A stretch of DNA of 64,000 nucleotides, from the NCBI GenBank assembly GCA_014621425.1, contig JAANBB010000041.1, positions 114,657 through 178,656 of the forward strand. Direction: 5' to 3'. Position 1 is the first letter of the stretch; each line of letters starts with the position of its first letter. The position numbers were made by a program, and so were the translations under genes. The notes beneath the pieces were generated by a model. The model was given only the letters and a program-made list of their open reading frames with translations. It was not told where the DNA came from and searched no databases. This DNA comes from Cylindrodendrum hubeiense. Taxonomy: Eukaryota; Ascomycota; Sordariomycetes; Hypocreales; Nectriaceae. This document shows positions 32,442 to 43,981 of the stretch, in pieces.

Positions 32442-34706
32442 CCTCCCGTTCGACTACTGGTTCTTCACCGCCTCAAACAGGGTGCCACTAGATACTTTTC
32501 GCCTTATGCGAAAGGAAGTCTTCTGGTTGCATGCGGTTCAAAGAGATAGAAGATATGATTATATCAAATCAAAGGAGGAGACTAAAGTGGTTCCATGGGC
32601 GTCATAGGAGGGATAGCTTTAAAACGACAGTGCGATTTACTGACAGCGGCGCGGGATCGTCTTGGTTGCCCATAGCTCTCCGATAGACCCTCCAGTGGGT
32701 AGTGTCTCCATGAGTGGCATGCTGTGTCACCGTCTTGGATCTCATCTGCTTCAGTTGCTCACAGTAGCCTGATTTTGAGATATGCCCGTCTAGTCCTGCG
32801 TTGATCACGTCCACACGAGCAGACACGCACAGACACGCACAGGGACAAACGCGCATACCTACACGCATCATTAAGGGACAGCAAGACGGCGCGCCCCTTT
32901 GTCAGTAGCTCATACAGCAGTCAAACGTAGGCTAGCGAAGATCTCGAGCATGTGTATTCCTGGGACGTCTTTCATTCGGAAAACGAGCAGGCCATGTGGG
33001 CAGCGCAAAGGCCATAACCACCCTTGGGTTTGCTGGAGGGATGCTGATTGTACGCCGGATGCCAGCAATCAAAATGGAGGATTCTTGCCGTTCGCCTAAC
33101 AATATCTCAAAGCCTCCAATCTCAGTTTTCAGTCTGGCAGCCGGCGGTGAAGTTGGACATGTCGTCCCATGCATAACTGAGCAGAACTGACCCGCATTGC
33201 AGTGATGATTTGCTTCGACGGAGTTCCAGCGAGATGCTTCCACGGCTTCCACAGCTTCCACGGCTTCCACGCTGGCAGGGCGGCAACAAGGCAGGCTTCC
33301 AAAGTAGGACTCCAAACACGGTCGGGGCGGCCGGATGGGGTGGATGGGCGTGAGTGGGGGATTGGGGTGCTTGGGGTGCTTGGTGTCCTTGTTGGTGTCC
33401 TGGTTGGTATCGCCTCCAGACGCAAGTTGCCGTTCCAGAAGTCTGCCTCCCGCGGTAACACGGTCCCAGAGAGCACAAAGCGGCCAGACTCCCGTCAAGT
33501 GACTCGCGGCTGGTTGGCGAAACGACATGTACAAGGCCCGATGCGACAGTGCTCCGGCTGGACACCAAGACCTCAGATGGGCCCGAGAGCCGCCGGCGGG
33601 GAAGCACAGAAGGCTTGAGGGGGCCGGGGGGAATGACAGAAGACGAGAGTCAGAACCGTGTGAAGCCCTTGCTGCAAGGTTGCTGCGAGATGTTACACAC
33701 GCCGGCAGCCAAGGCCATGCTAGGGGCATGCCCATGCAAGCCGGGCCACTCCACAACCAAGTATGTACGCACGAAGGCACAGCCCACAGCCCACGGCCTA
33801 CAGCCTCCAGGGCGCATCTGGGCCGGGGTGTGCATCTAATCTGATGTGTGCGAGGTACACGCGGGACATTGCTTCAGGGCCGGCGCCGTCTCTGACAGGA
33901 GACAGGCAAGCCACGGAGCCGTTTGGAGACGCCGTTTGCACGTCCATGCGCCGCTGGGCCGCTGGGTCATGGGCTTGTATTGACGACATTGAAACAAACG
34001 CGCACACATACATACACACGATACATACACACGGCGGCAGCGTACAAGACATATGGCGACAAGGCCGTGGCGACCCCCTGGGGTGTCCCGGGCAGCACCG
34101 TCCCGTCGTTTCTTAGATGCCGCCGCCCTCTCTCCTCTCACGAGGTTGCGATGGGGACACTCCGTGACTTGGGGCCACTCCGTAACTTGGGGCCACCCCC
34201 CTACACTATCAGGTTCGTGGGCGCCGTCCTTTGCCTGCAGCCCGGGCTGTTGGGACGGCTGGTTTAAGCTGGGGCTTCTGGTTCTGGATCTGTCTGCCGG
34301 CAGTGGTGCAGCTAGACGCCTTTATCAACCAGTGAGTGCTGTGTCAACCAGTGCTGCGTCAACCAGGCCTGCTTCTTCGTCTCCACGCCGGCCCTCCGAC
34401 ACGCCGACATGCCGTTGCCCAAACGAGGAGCCACAAGCCTCTCTCGCGACTCCAGTTCTCGCCGTCCGCCGACCTTGCTCTCTGTCCGCCCTGTTCCATT
34501 GTTTGTATTGTGACGCCCAGGTGCCCAGGCGGCCCAACTACCTCTTGTCGAGCCGGTTCCCCAACTTGCACCATCCCATCCTTCTTCATCCACCTCGCTC
34601 GCATCCCCTCCCCCTCCCCCTCCCTTCGTCCCGGGAAACTCACCAAACCGCCACGAGACCGGATTGTGCTGCCTCCAAGCATCCCCTTCTGACTTGCGCC
34701 CCGGCC
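32442..34706. other. Long upstream region of the forkhead gene
   Basis: 2.3 kb with no supported gene. The long minus-strand frame 33780-32932 opens with GTG and is a by-product of short repeats. Contains 9-bp tandem repeats (33238-33273), GGGGTGCTTG/GGTGTCCTTG-type repeats at 33362-33412 and two CACTCCGT(G/A)ACTTGGGGC units near 34160-34195. May include a long 5' UTR. Confidence 0.45.
33238..33273. repeat. Four 9-bp tandem repeats (TTCCACGGC)
   Basis: Units TTCCACGGC, TTCCACAGC, TTCCACGGC and TTCCACGCT lie end to end in the intergenic region upstream of the forkhead gene. Confidence 0.8.
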
Positions 34707-36648
34707 ATGGATCCACCATTCTCTCAGGGCGAGCAACCGTCCAGGTACACGAGCGGCCTGGCTCCCGGAGCCGGACAACAATCATGTTGCGTGTCAGAGC
34801 TTGCCTCTATGGATGCCTACTACACGCCGTCGCCGGCCGCTCAACACCAGTCACCGCATCTCTCAGAAACTGGCTCGCTGCCCCCGACTTCCGCCTTGTA
34901 CGAAGCTCACCAGTATCCGCGTTCTACCCACAGCCCCGGCGGATACACATCCATGACTTCCAACCCGCAGTACTTCCCTAGAAATCACCACCAGAGCTGG
35001 CCATCGCCTCCCCCAGGGCCCGAAGAGTTTGACGAATACCCCTACAACGGCTCTCCCACCTGTGGCAGTAGCGACACTGGCTACAACCCGTCGCCCGTCT
35101 CACCAAGCTCGTGGCCATCCCCGCACCATCCTTTCCAGCCGCCGCTGGATCAGTTCGCACCCCAGCATCAACAGGACTCCTTCCAGAACATCCAGATCTG
35201 CACGCCTACATCAACAGACAGCTTCCCCGTGCGCGGCCCCCACGTCCCGACGCCTTACACGGGCAGCTTCAGAGGGTGTCTCGACGGTGACGTCGACGGA
35301 CTGCCCCGAGTTAACTCCCCTGGAACGACTCAGGACTTCTCGGCCGCGGCTCTCTCCTGCACATCTTCGCCCGGCGAGCTTCCTGCAGGGAATTCCATCT
35401 ACATGCCCGCCACCAACCAGGATGATGCGCCATTGGGCAGACCGCAAAGCCTGGCAAGCCCAGACGGCAACCGCGCGGCGGAAGAAGTCAGCGAGCCGGC
35501 GGCTGGCTGCAAGGGAGACGAACCATACGCCAAACTCATCTACCGCGCCTTCAAGAGCCGGCCCGACCATGCCATGACTCTGCAAGAGATATACTCGTGG
35601 TTCCGCGACAACACCGACAGGACCAAGTGCCAGGGCAAGGGCTGGCAGAACAGTATCCGCCATAACCTCAGCATGAATGCGGTAAGTTGAACATGGCCAA
35701 GGGATGTGTTGCTGGGATTTCTGTCTTAGATCTCGCTTCCCCTTGCAGGCGTTACGGCTCTCGTGCATATACAGGGACCACGCCGCTGGGGTCTACGATA
35801 CTCGGTAGATGTGGGCCAGGAGCTGACAGTATATCCGGTTACAGGCATTCACGAAGCGAGAACCAAAGAAGGCGTCGCAGGCCCCCATTGTCGTTGGCGA
35901 ACTTGCCTCGTTGCCCGCCAGCCACGACTCCAAGCGATCGACTGAGTGGGTGTTGGCTGACTGGGCTATCAAGGACGGAGTTCAGAGCACCACGCGCTAT
36001 CGCAAGGGGAACTCAACACGCAGCCGAGGGAACGGCAAGGCTGGCCGCAGCTCCCAACACGGGTTCCAGGAGACCGGTAACCAAATTTCCACCAAGGCCG
36101 TCTCCGGCCGCAAGGGCGGATGCGCGGCGAGCCGGGCCAAGATGCGCAGTCGCCAGACCGGTGACCAGACGCTCATGCCGTCGACTGCTGCTGCTGCACC
36201 TGCACAGCTTCCCCTGCCTATTGGACCTCCCATGCGGCCGGCGATGCTCCCGGCCATGTATCAATACGGCGGTGACGACATGCTTCACCCGCCGCTTGAC
36301 GCAACGCCACAGATGGTTATCAAGCAGGAGCCCGTCTACTCGCCGCTTACCCCGGAGACGACTGCCCCAGACTCGTTCCCTCTGATGCTTCCGGAGCCGA
36401 GCCAAGCACACCATGGTGTTAGTGCTAACCCAGGCGCCGCATACGCGCTCGCCAGTGGGAGCCAGGGGCCCATGTACACTGCACCGTCGCCGTGCGAGTT
36501 CCCTTTCGGCTTCAACGATATCTCCGGCATGTACCAGGGCGATTACTCGCCAGTCAACGGCCAGCACGTCGTGGGCGGGACCAACGGAGGCCTGTTTGGG
36601 CCCGTCAACGGCGACACCTCCTATGGATGGAGCAATGACGCGCCTTAA
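34707..36648 (+). CDS. Forkhead-domain transcription factor
   Basis: A 592-residue nuclear regulator in two exons, 34707-35681 and 35845-36648 (163-nt intron, phase 0). The forkhead domain starts at residue ~270 (GDEPYAKLIYRAFKSRPDHA), with helix 2 MTLQEIYSWFRDNT and recognition helix GWQNSIRHNLSMNA. The intron falls exactly after NLSMNA, and the domain resumes AFTKREPKKASQ and later STEWVLADWAIKDGVQSTTR, the second block typical of this Pezizomycotina subfamily. The N-terminal 270 residues are Pro/Ser/Gln/Tyr-rich. The C-terminal region is Pro-rich with VIKQEPVYSPLTPETTAPDS and a Gly/Asn-rich end, probably activation regions. The start at 34707 gives MDPPFSQGEQP; the frame is open further upstream but that part is not protein-like. 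Targets are unknown. Confidence 0.92.
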
Positions 36649-39600
36649 TCCCCAGCCAGGGATGAGCCTCTGGATGATCATCCAGCGCCACAGGGTCGCA
36701 TCGCGTGCCCCATATCCAGTTGCTGCTTGGACAACTCGGAGGAGGCGAGGTTTGGGACAGGTCGACAACGACTATTGACAACACGAAAAGCAAAAACAAG
36801 ACAACCGAGAAAAAAAGAGGATTTGAGTGGAGGGCGAGACAGCGAGTGCGCAAATTTCATACGCCACTTTGCTACTACTGTGGTTACTTTACCAGTTTGC
36901 CGGGAAGGATGCGCCCGCAGGACGAGGCGATGGACAACCAACGTTGCAATTCCAGGGTGGACATTGGGTAGCGCTGACGACCATCACCACCAACACTGCA
37001 CCGCAACTTGGCAGATTTGGTGACGTTGGATGTCTCCCAGGGCTTCAGAGCACTGCGATGCTACCTGGCCGGGGATGACTGGCAACGTGGGGAGGCCCGG
37101 TGTTCGGGGGGGGATTGCCTTCTTGGAGAATGGGAAGGGCTGACTTTGGGCGTGGTCAGAGGTTAAGACTAGGAACACTCATGGCGCTGAGTTGTTGGTT
37201 CTATGAGCTTAAGGATTTCGTATTGTTGGGTTGGCGAATATGCGAGGGCGTCTCTTGGACGGCGTATTACTGCGGGCTTTCGGGTCACACGGCGGCGCAT
37301 TTAGGGACACTTTAGGGAGGGGGTTTTGATTAGAGCTGGGCGCCTTTCAGCTCTAGTGGAGTAGAGGGAATCACGGAATTGTTGTACAGGATGGATGGGG
37401 GCTTGGGTCTGTCTAAACAGGGCGTTGTCGATGGTTCCTATGAGGGCATCATCGCTTGGCGACAAAGGCAGATAGATGGGCGTCTTCTTCAGGCTGGTTT
37501 TGTCATTTATCTTCTTTACTGATTATCTTCGGATTGTTTGTTTTGCCGTCAAGACCCCCCCTACACCCACAAACGTATCTGGTAGCAACAGCACCAAAAA
37601 GTTTAATCTTTTTCAGAAATCAATACTGTGTATGACGCCTTCTTTTGGTTGCAGTCTTGGCTTGCACTCTCTTGAAGACTGGGTTTTATTCGCGAGGGGT
37701 GGGTGCTTCCAAGAAGAGAGCTGACGGTTGTCAGACACCTCATTCTCGGACATAGTTATCTGGTAGACAGACCCAGTCAGAAAGTCGTAATAATCGACTG
37801 TTCAACAATGGCCATCGGTCTAGAGAGTGGCCCATTCGGTGTTAAGGTCGGCTGGGCAAGCGACAGCGCCTTGAAACGAGGGGATGGGCTACGGTCCACG
37901 ACCTCAGCCATTAGAATCAACTCATGGCGAGTTAATGCGTCGCCAATGGCAAATTCCGCGCTCGATTAGCGTCCCGGTGCCATTGGGTTCCTCTCTGTCG
38001 GGTTGAGCGCGGAGCCAACAGAACAAGACCAGGTGTCTCATGGAGAGGTGGTAGGGGTATCGGAGTGTCGCTCCTTCTCAGGAGAGCTAATAACGAGCCG
38101 AGAAGAGTCCTAAGAGAGCTCTTGGCACATGACATCGAAAGGGCTGTCTGAGAGGACCAACTGGTGCACTGTGGGTGGGAACTGGCGTACTGTAGGGCAG
38201 GTTTCTTGAGCAGGTATCCCTCCTGTTCCACTGCAACCCTGTGTAGATCTCCTCGAGACGGGGTCATTGCAGGGGAAATGGACTGTTTTTGGCCGTCGTA
38301 GACCCTGAGGCGGTCCGTGATCCCTCCTCCGGGTTGCTGCTGCAACTCCAAACCACGCGAGGGCAGCCCGAGGGCGGCGAGCCTCGTTTGAGAAGACGAG
38401 AATGGGGTGTGATTAGAAGCACGTCTCAAGGGGCTCGCGACGGGAAGGCTACACCTGAGGTGCGTCAGGGAGGGCGTTGAAAACGTGGGCCAAGTCCTGT
38501 TCTCCTCAGACCGAGGTTAGAGGGGACGCACCCCGTAGTCAACAAGGAGTACAGTGGAGGTGTAGGGGTAACATCTTGTTGGTGCTTAGCAGGCGATCAC
38601 TCAGTCTATTTAGCACCCCATTACCACCCATAGCGCATGGCTTTTAAAGGTGGTGTGGAGCAGAGAGCCAGAGCAACCTTGTCCAGAAGCGAGCTCATCC
38701 CTCAATCACCAACTCCCAGGTAATCGGGAAGCGCCGGCTTAACTGAGCGAATGGCAGGGCCATCGGAGATATGCTACTCCCCTTGTAGGGTAGAAATGGG
38801 CAAGTCATGTGTAGTAGTCCAGAGTCGAGAGACGGACAGCCAGGAGTGGAGGTGGATGGGGCATGCACAAGGCATCACCAGGGTCATGTGTCTTACATAG
38901 GTAGTTGATCATGACGGTAGTTAGTGCTCTGGTCCGGCTCGAGTCCGTCGGGGCACCACTGCAGGCCTCAACTTTGACAGATGACTGCCAGGGAGGGCAC
39001 AGACTGAGGGCGTACATATGTCCGCAGCTGAGTAGAGCGGCGGATGAGCGTTGACGCACTATTAGTAGCGTGAGGGGAGGCCCCTCGAACATGAAATACG
39101 CGGGAAACCGGACCAACAAACAGCCCGCGTACGAGTACGTCCGTCTGGATGTCGTAAGTTGCAGGGTATATGTCGCGCCGTTGCGGCTGGAGTTGGTCCC
39201 GTGTTTAGCTAGTACGTAGGGGAACACCACAAGTGACAGAGTGAAGGACGTCTTCGCAGTGAACAAGGTGTACTCGCGGACGCTGTTGGAGAGTCAAGCC
39301 TCCAACCCCTGTCAATCACCGGGTCTCGTGGCAATCCCTGTTTTCGGATGGACATAAGGCGGTGGTGGTGTTGGTTGTCGTTAATTGACTCTGACGCCCG
39401 GCTTGCGAATGCCAGCATCCGGTTCTGGCTGTGCCCTGTATCCTTGTTTTCTCAATTGAGGAGACGCCCCGACTCTGATTCGCCGGGAGTTTCCCTCGGA
39501 GTGTGTCGAGACCTGGGGCCCGCGGCGCATGTAAACGCAGAGATATGTCCTAATGCATTTGGCCGTGGGCACGGGGCTCAAGTTCACAGTATAGCGCACA

Positions 39601-40076
39601 TGAAGTAATTATCCGCACATATGCAAAATCGATCAGATCGATCGAGCCAAGATCTAAACCGACACAAATCGAGGGGGAATGTAACGTCAGCCCTAGAGCC
39701 GTGGCGCGGATGGAAATGATGAACAATAAGAGGGCATGTCCGGGTCCATGGGTCGTCCAGCCGAAGAATCAAGTCTTCGACCCGATTCCGAACCTGGAGC
39801 TGGCATCGGATCTGAGTTCGACCATCCTCAATCCATCCATCGCTGGCACCTGTTGGGGGCTTGGGTGTGTGGCTCGCTGACCCCCTTCGCCATCACATCC
39901 ACCCTGATTGGGGCCGCTCTGCCATCGCCAACAGGGATGGGCTCAGAGCGGCCAAATAGGCGACCTGGCTGCACGGATTCCAATCTGGCCTTACACCACT
40001 ATACCTCTGGCTGTCCGTGAATTTCAGCTTCAATATCTCGTTCCGCAGCACGGGTAGGAGCCGCCGCAGCAGAACA

Positions 40077-40106
40077 GACGGAGGCGGACGGAGGCGGGCG
40101 GAGGTC
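40077..40106. repeat. Three 10-bp tandem units (GACGGAGGCG)
   Basis: Two perfect copies of GACGGAGGCG followed by a diverged third (GGCGGAGGTC), in the gene-free region. Confidence 0.7.
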
Positions 40107-40717
40107 CGCAGTGTAGACACGGCTGGCGTTGCGTAACAACCGGGGAACCTGGCAAGTCTGGCTACCTGCAGATTTCCGTCCCAGACCTCTCACCTACTCC
40201 GCAAGGCCTCCACACACGGGCAACCCTTGTCAAAACGCCCTGAGTCCCTGGCGGTGGACAGAAGGCTGTCTGTCATATCTCAATGTTGATCAATGATCCA
40301 CGCCCCACCCTCCTGGGAATCAACGCCGTCAAGCCGTCTACTGCTGCACGCACTGTCCAGGCGCGGGGAACATGGCTCAAGCGTCGGCCGTCGCGCTACC
40401 AAGATACATGGCGATCCTTTCTTGAGGATCGACTGATACCGGGTTCCTGGAATCAAGTGGAGGCCATAAGCAACCGCCGATGGTTCATCAGTCCAGCCAC
40501 TTCTGAAATACGCCACCTCGATGACGTCGTACCATGTACCTTGAACCCAGGCCGCGATTCAAACCTGGCTATTCGTAATTTAGCTCATTCACTGAACTTA
40601 TCCGTCGCACTTGGTCCCTTCCGTTTGGATTGCCGCGAAGCGGTTGTGTTTTCCACACCCCCTTGCCGTGATTAACAGAGCGGTACCGAGTACCTCGCCG
40701 TTCGATCATCCAAGATA

Positions 40718-40757
40718 GCATGGTGCGCTTGAGACCTCTGTCTCAAGCGCACCATGC
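40718..40757. repeat. Perfect inverted repeat: 18-bp arms, 4-nt loop
   Basis: Arm 40718-40735 is the exact reverse complement of arm 40740-40757, separated by CTCT. As RNA or single-stranded DNA it would fold into an uninterrupted 18-bp stem. The flanking bases do not extend the pairing. Confidence 0.95.
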
Positions 40758-42331
40758 CTGTTCGTAATTTATCATATCCCGTTTGTCAAGCCCCTGCGTA
40801 AAACTCACTGAAACCGCACTCGCACAAAGTTGCTTGGACGAGCACGAGCTGTCTCCGAACCCGATGCCGTCCCGTCCTCCTTCCAACTTGAGTGATAACA
40901 GCATGAGGCTCCCGTCAACCACCCCCACGGGCCAGAAGAACGCGGGTTTTCCATGTATCAGGACCCTTGCTTCCGGAGATGCGCAATATCGCACTGACGC
41001 ATTTTGAGAGTCCATGTCCACGTTGGTTGCTCGTTTAAGGCTTCCCTCTCTCCCTGGCCGTCTTGGCACTGCACTAGGCGTGGAAGCACAGGCGGATTTG
41101 GACTCGAAAGGGTTTGCGTAAGCCACTCGTCTAACGGAGGGAGGGCTGTTCATTGTTGTACGGCGCCATATTTGCACGTCCCCGTCTTCTGCGGTACGTA
41201 AGTTTGGGGCTGATGCGGCCGTACCTGGAGGAGGCCGCTACCCAGATGCTCTTCTGACCAGCAGCTTGCTAGAACCCGCCCCAGAAACGCCGCCGACGTC
41301 CCAACTCTCCCTGTCTTTCAAATCGAACGGTATTGAGACCCTAGTCCGTGGGCGGACTGTATAGCAGCCACTGAGAGGAGCATGGCTGTTGATGCTCTTG
41401 TCCGTGATTATAACGGGGAGTCCGCGTCGCCGCCTGGTTGGGCACGTCGAGGAAGTCCCATGGGACAGAGAGCAGGATAGGCAGTACAACAGAGAAGTCG
41501 CGGGGATCTGAAGCTCCGCACCCCCGGCCGGAGTCTTTCATGCCGTTCGAGGTGGCCACGGTCCAATTCGCCAGCCCCTCCAAAGCTTCACATGTGACAA
41601 AGCCAGGGGATTCCGCCGCTACAGGCGCGGTTCGCAATAGCCGCTGGCGTAACAGGAACAGATGCAACTGCCGTGACCGCTTGATAGAGCTAACGGAAAT
41701 GTGATCAGGATTGAGATGCCGTAAGACAACAAGTGATCCCAGGAAGGCGTTGTTCTTGCTATACGATGCCCTAGAGTCGAGTACTTTGTTGCAGTTATCC
41801 CTGTCCATTAAGGTGCCTCCTGGGCCGCAATTCCGACGGACTGTTTGAAGTAAAAGTCATATATGCTGACATTGCAGGAATCTGTATGATTCCTTGCCTA
41901 TCTCCGTATTGAAGTTGTAGTATTGAAATCTCGGAGGGCCGAGGTCAACACACATGAAACTGCCATCAAATTACCAACTCTCATTGAGCTGGTGAAGCAA
42001 TAGTTGTTCACTATGTTCTAGTTCACCTGGGTGCCACAATTTGTCTTTGCTCGGCGAACACAACATGTGCAATGCAACGTAACATTGCTTCGATTGAACA
42101 GTTGGGGACACCAGACCGGCGACAATCTATTCCCAGCTTCGAAACGTCTCATATCCAAGTTTCCGAATCTTGCCTGTAATCGTATATGCCATTCAGCTTG
42201 TTCTCTTCTCGAGCCTGCTCATCCAGTTCCATGCCATAGACGTGTACAGATGACACAGAGCAGCCATGCTACATATACCTCCCCCTTACTGTATGTGCCT
42301 TCCAGGCCCTGGTAACAAAAAGGAATGCCAT

Positions 42332-43981
42332 CTAAAACTTTCGCTTCTTCTTGACTGGACCAGCAGCCGCTTTCCTCTCCAGTTCCCTCTTCAACTCTTC
42401 TCGTTTGCGATTTGCCCTTTCTTGAGACGTTTCCCTGGGTGTGGCCTTTGATAGTTCTTCTTTAACCACAGGACCCCGACTGCGGCCCCTGGCCTCATCG
42501 GGTACCGGTGCCACAGAACCGGTGTCACTTCCTTTCTTCTTCCCAATCATGCCTAGTTTTCTGGGGGCGGGCCGAGTGGTCTGTTGTGTAGATGTCTCAC
42601 CAGCATCCGGTTCATCTGTTTCGGCTGGTTCCATTGCAGGTTGCTTGGCTTTGGGACCACCAATGCGCCCCAGACCAAGGCCGCCTTTCTTTGGCGCGGG
42701 CTTTGGTGGCGGCGGGGGGGAAGATGGTGGTTGATCATCATCTGGAAGCGATGTAGTTACACCATCGTCGTCTGCTTCAGATGCTGTCTCGGAGTCATCA
42801 ATCTTCTGGCTTGCTCCCCGTGTTTTCGGAGGGCTTGGCGCCGGGCTAGGGGCGCGTGCCGGAGGGGACTGCTTTTTCCGGCCGACCATGCCTAGCCGTG
42901 AGGCAGGCTTCTTGACCTCCGGTTTTCGTGTCTCGGAGGGAATTATTCGTGTGTGCCTGATCGGCTGAGGAGAGTCTGACTCGTCCTCTGTGGAAGCATC
43001 ATCGGGCAGAGGCTCGTTCTTCGTTGCTGCCGACTTCCGTCCAGTCGCAAGACCCGGCGGGGTGGATTGAACTTGAAAGTCATCATCGTCAACCTCCATA
43101 GACTCATTCGGAGTTGGTGCTGTCTTTCCTTCAGACACGCCAGCCTTCTCCTGAGAGGGTCTTGGTGTAGATGATGCGCCACTGAAGTCTTGCCACCACT
43201 TATCCAGCTGGGTCGGTTCTTCAACAGAGATAGTGGATTCAAAGTGTAGCCCTTCGCCTCCGAAGACCTGCTTAACCAATGATTCCGTGTTTCTCGGACG
43301 GTCGTCGCTGTCTGCTACATCGGATTTCCAACGTCGGTGATTGAACGGCGCAAGACCGGGAACCTTGTCCGTAGCTGCCGCCCTTGACACATTTTTCTTC
43401 CCGGATAGGGGGTTGAACACATGTTCCAATCCTGTGCCCATGGCGTCTAACTTATCTAGCAGCTTGTTTAGAACTGCATCTTTCTGGTCCAACATCCGCA
43501 CTAGCGAGTCTACCTCCTGATGCCTTGTAAGATGAGCTTGGACAAGAGGAAGGACAAGGTCTGTTGCAATGGCAGAAGAAGGAGATTTCTTCAACTGCAT
43601 AGGCCATTTTAATGGTTCCAGTCCCGGAAGCTCACATGTAATTTCCAGAGTGAGTCCATCATCCCCTGCATCTGACTTGGAGGCCCGGATCAAGTGTAGA
43701 CGCGTTTGGTCGTGTCCGGGCTGTGACGAATCCAGGGCGCTTTTGAGGCTATTAAGAAACTTGGCCATGTTGTCCGGCGTATCACTCGGGTCGATGCTGG
43801 TATTTTCACTCCAACCTCTCATGCAGATGGCCTTCCGATCGAGGCTCTCGGTCCACATGTTGGCCATGTCGGTGACATGAACCGTGTAGGCTGCCGTGTT
43901 GATATCGATTGACACCAGTAGCACAGGCAGGTCAGAAGAAGAAGGTAGCGGCAGTGGCCGCCATGACTTTGTGGCAGACAT
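42332..43981 (-). CDS. NEJ1: XLF/Nej1-type non-homologous end-joining factor
   Basis: A 549-residue single-exon protein. Residues 1-~130 form the XLF head: SWRPLPLPSSSDLPVLLVSI, YTVHVTDMANMWTESLDRKA, EITCELPGLEPLKWPMQLKK. A coiled-coil stalk (~135-185: HLTRHQEVDSLVRMLDQKDA, VLNKLLDKLDAMG) mediates dimerisation. The rest is disordered, Pro/Ser/Asp-rich with repeated RLGMVGRKK / KLGMIGKKK motifs and ends in a basic cluster KKKRKF; XLF proteins carry a basic Ku-binding motif and NLS at this position. The factor works with Ku and the ligase IV complex in double-strand break repair. The start is the ATG at 43981 (MSATKSW); the frame continues upstream only to a GTG. The fungal C-terminal tail is much longer than that of human XLF (299 aa). 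Confidence 0.88.
   Translation of the reverse strand: MSATKSWRPLPLPSSSDLPVLLVSIDINTAAYTVHVTDMANMWTESLDRKAICMRGWSENTSIDPSDTPDNMAKFLNSLKSALDSSQPGHDQTRLHLIRASKSDAGDDGLTLEITCELPGLEPLKWPMQLKKSPSSAIATDLVLPLVQAHLTRHQEVDSLVRMLDQKDAVLNKLLDKLDAMGTGLEHVFNPLSGKKNVSRAAATDKVPGLAPFNHRRWKSDVADSDDRPRNTESLVKQVFGGEGLHFESTISVEEPTQLDKWWQDFSGASSTPRPSQEKAGVSEGKTAPTPNESMEVDDDDFQVQSTPPGLATGRKSAATKNEPLPDDASTEDESDSPQPIRHTRIIPSETRKPEVKKPASRLGMVGRKKQSPPARAPSPAPSPPKTRGASQKIDDSETASEADDDGVTTSLPDDDQPPSSPPPPPKPAPKKGGLGLGRIGGPKAKQPAMEPAETDEPDAGETSTQQTTRPAPRKLGMIGKKKGSDTGSVAPVPDEARGRSRGPVVKEELSKATPRETSQERANRKREELKRELERKAAAGPVKKKRKF

Larger units (their letters stand above)
36649..42331. other. 5.7-kb stretch without recognisable genes
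   Basis: The first ~700 bp are probably the forkhead 3' UTR. The rest has many stop codons in all frames, and the few frames over 120 codons (38429-37932 minus, 39266-38805 minus, 40283-40675, 41808-41341 minus) show no family signature. It contains a 10-bp tandem repeat (40077-40106), a perfect hairpin (40718-40757) and two copies of TTCGTAATTTA (40572-40582, 40761-40771). It could be decayed transposon or gene DNA, or a lncRNA region; I cannot tell. Confidence 0.5.

Noticed and set aside
32932..33780. 282-codon open frame on the minus strand
   Set aside because: Opens with GTG and its odd VEAVEAVEA segment is just the translation of the 9-bp DNA repeats at 33238-33273.
38805..39266. Frame with a signal-peptide-like beginning (FTAKTSFTLSLVVFPYVLAK)
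   Set aside because: First codon is TTG, no in-frame ATG gives the leader, and the remainder has no secreted-protein character.
40545..40600. Sequence with GATTCAAACC and TTAGCTCA, hinting at tRNA boxes
   Set aside because: The order and spacing of the boxes do not allow a cloverleaf, and no acceptor stem forms.
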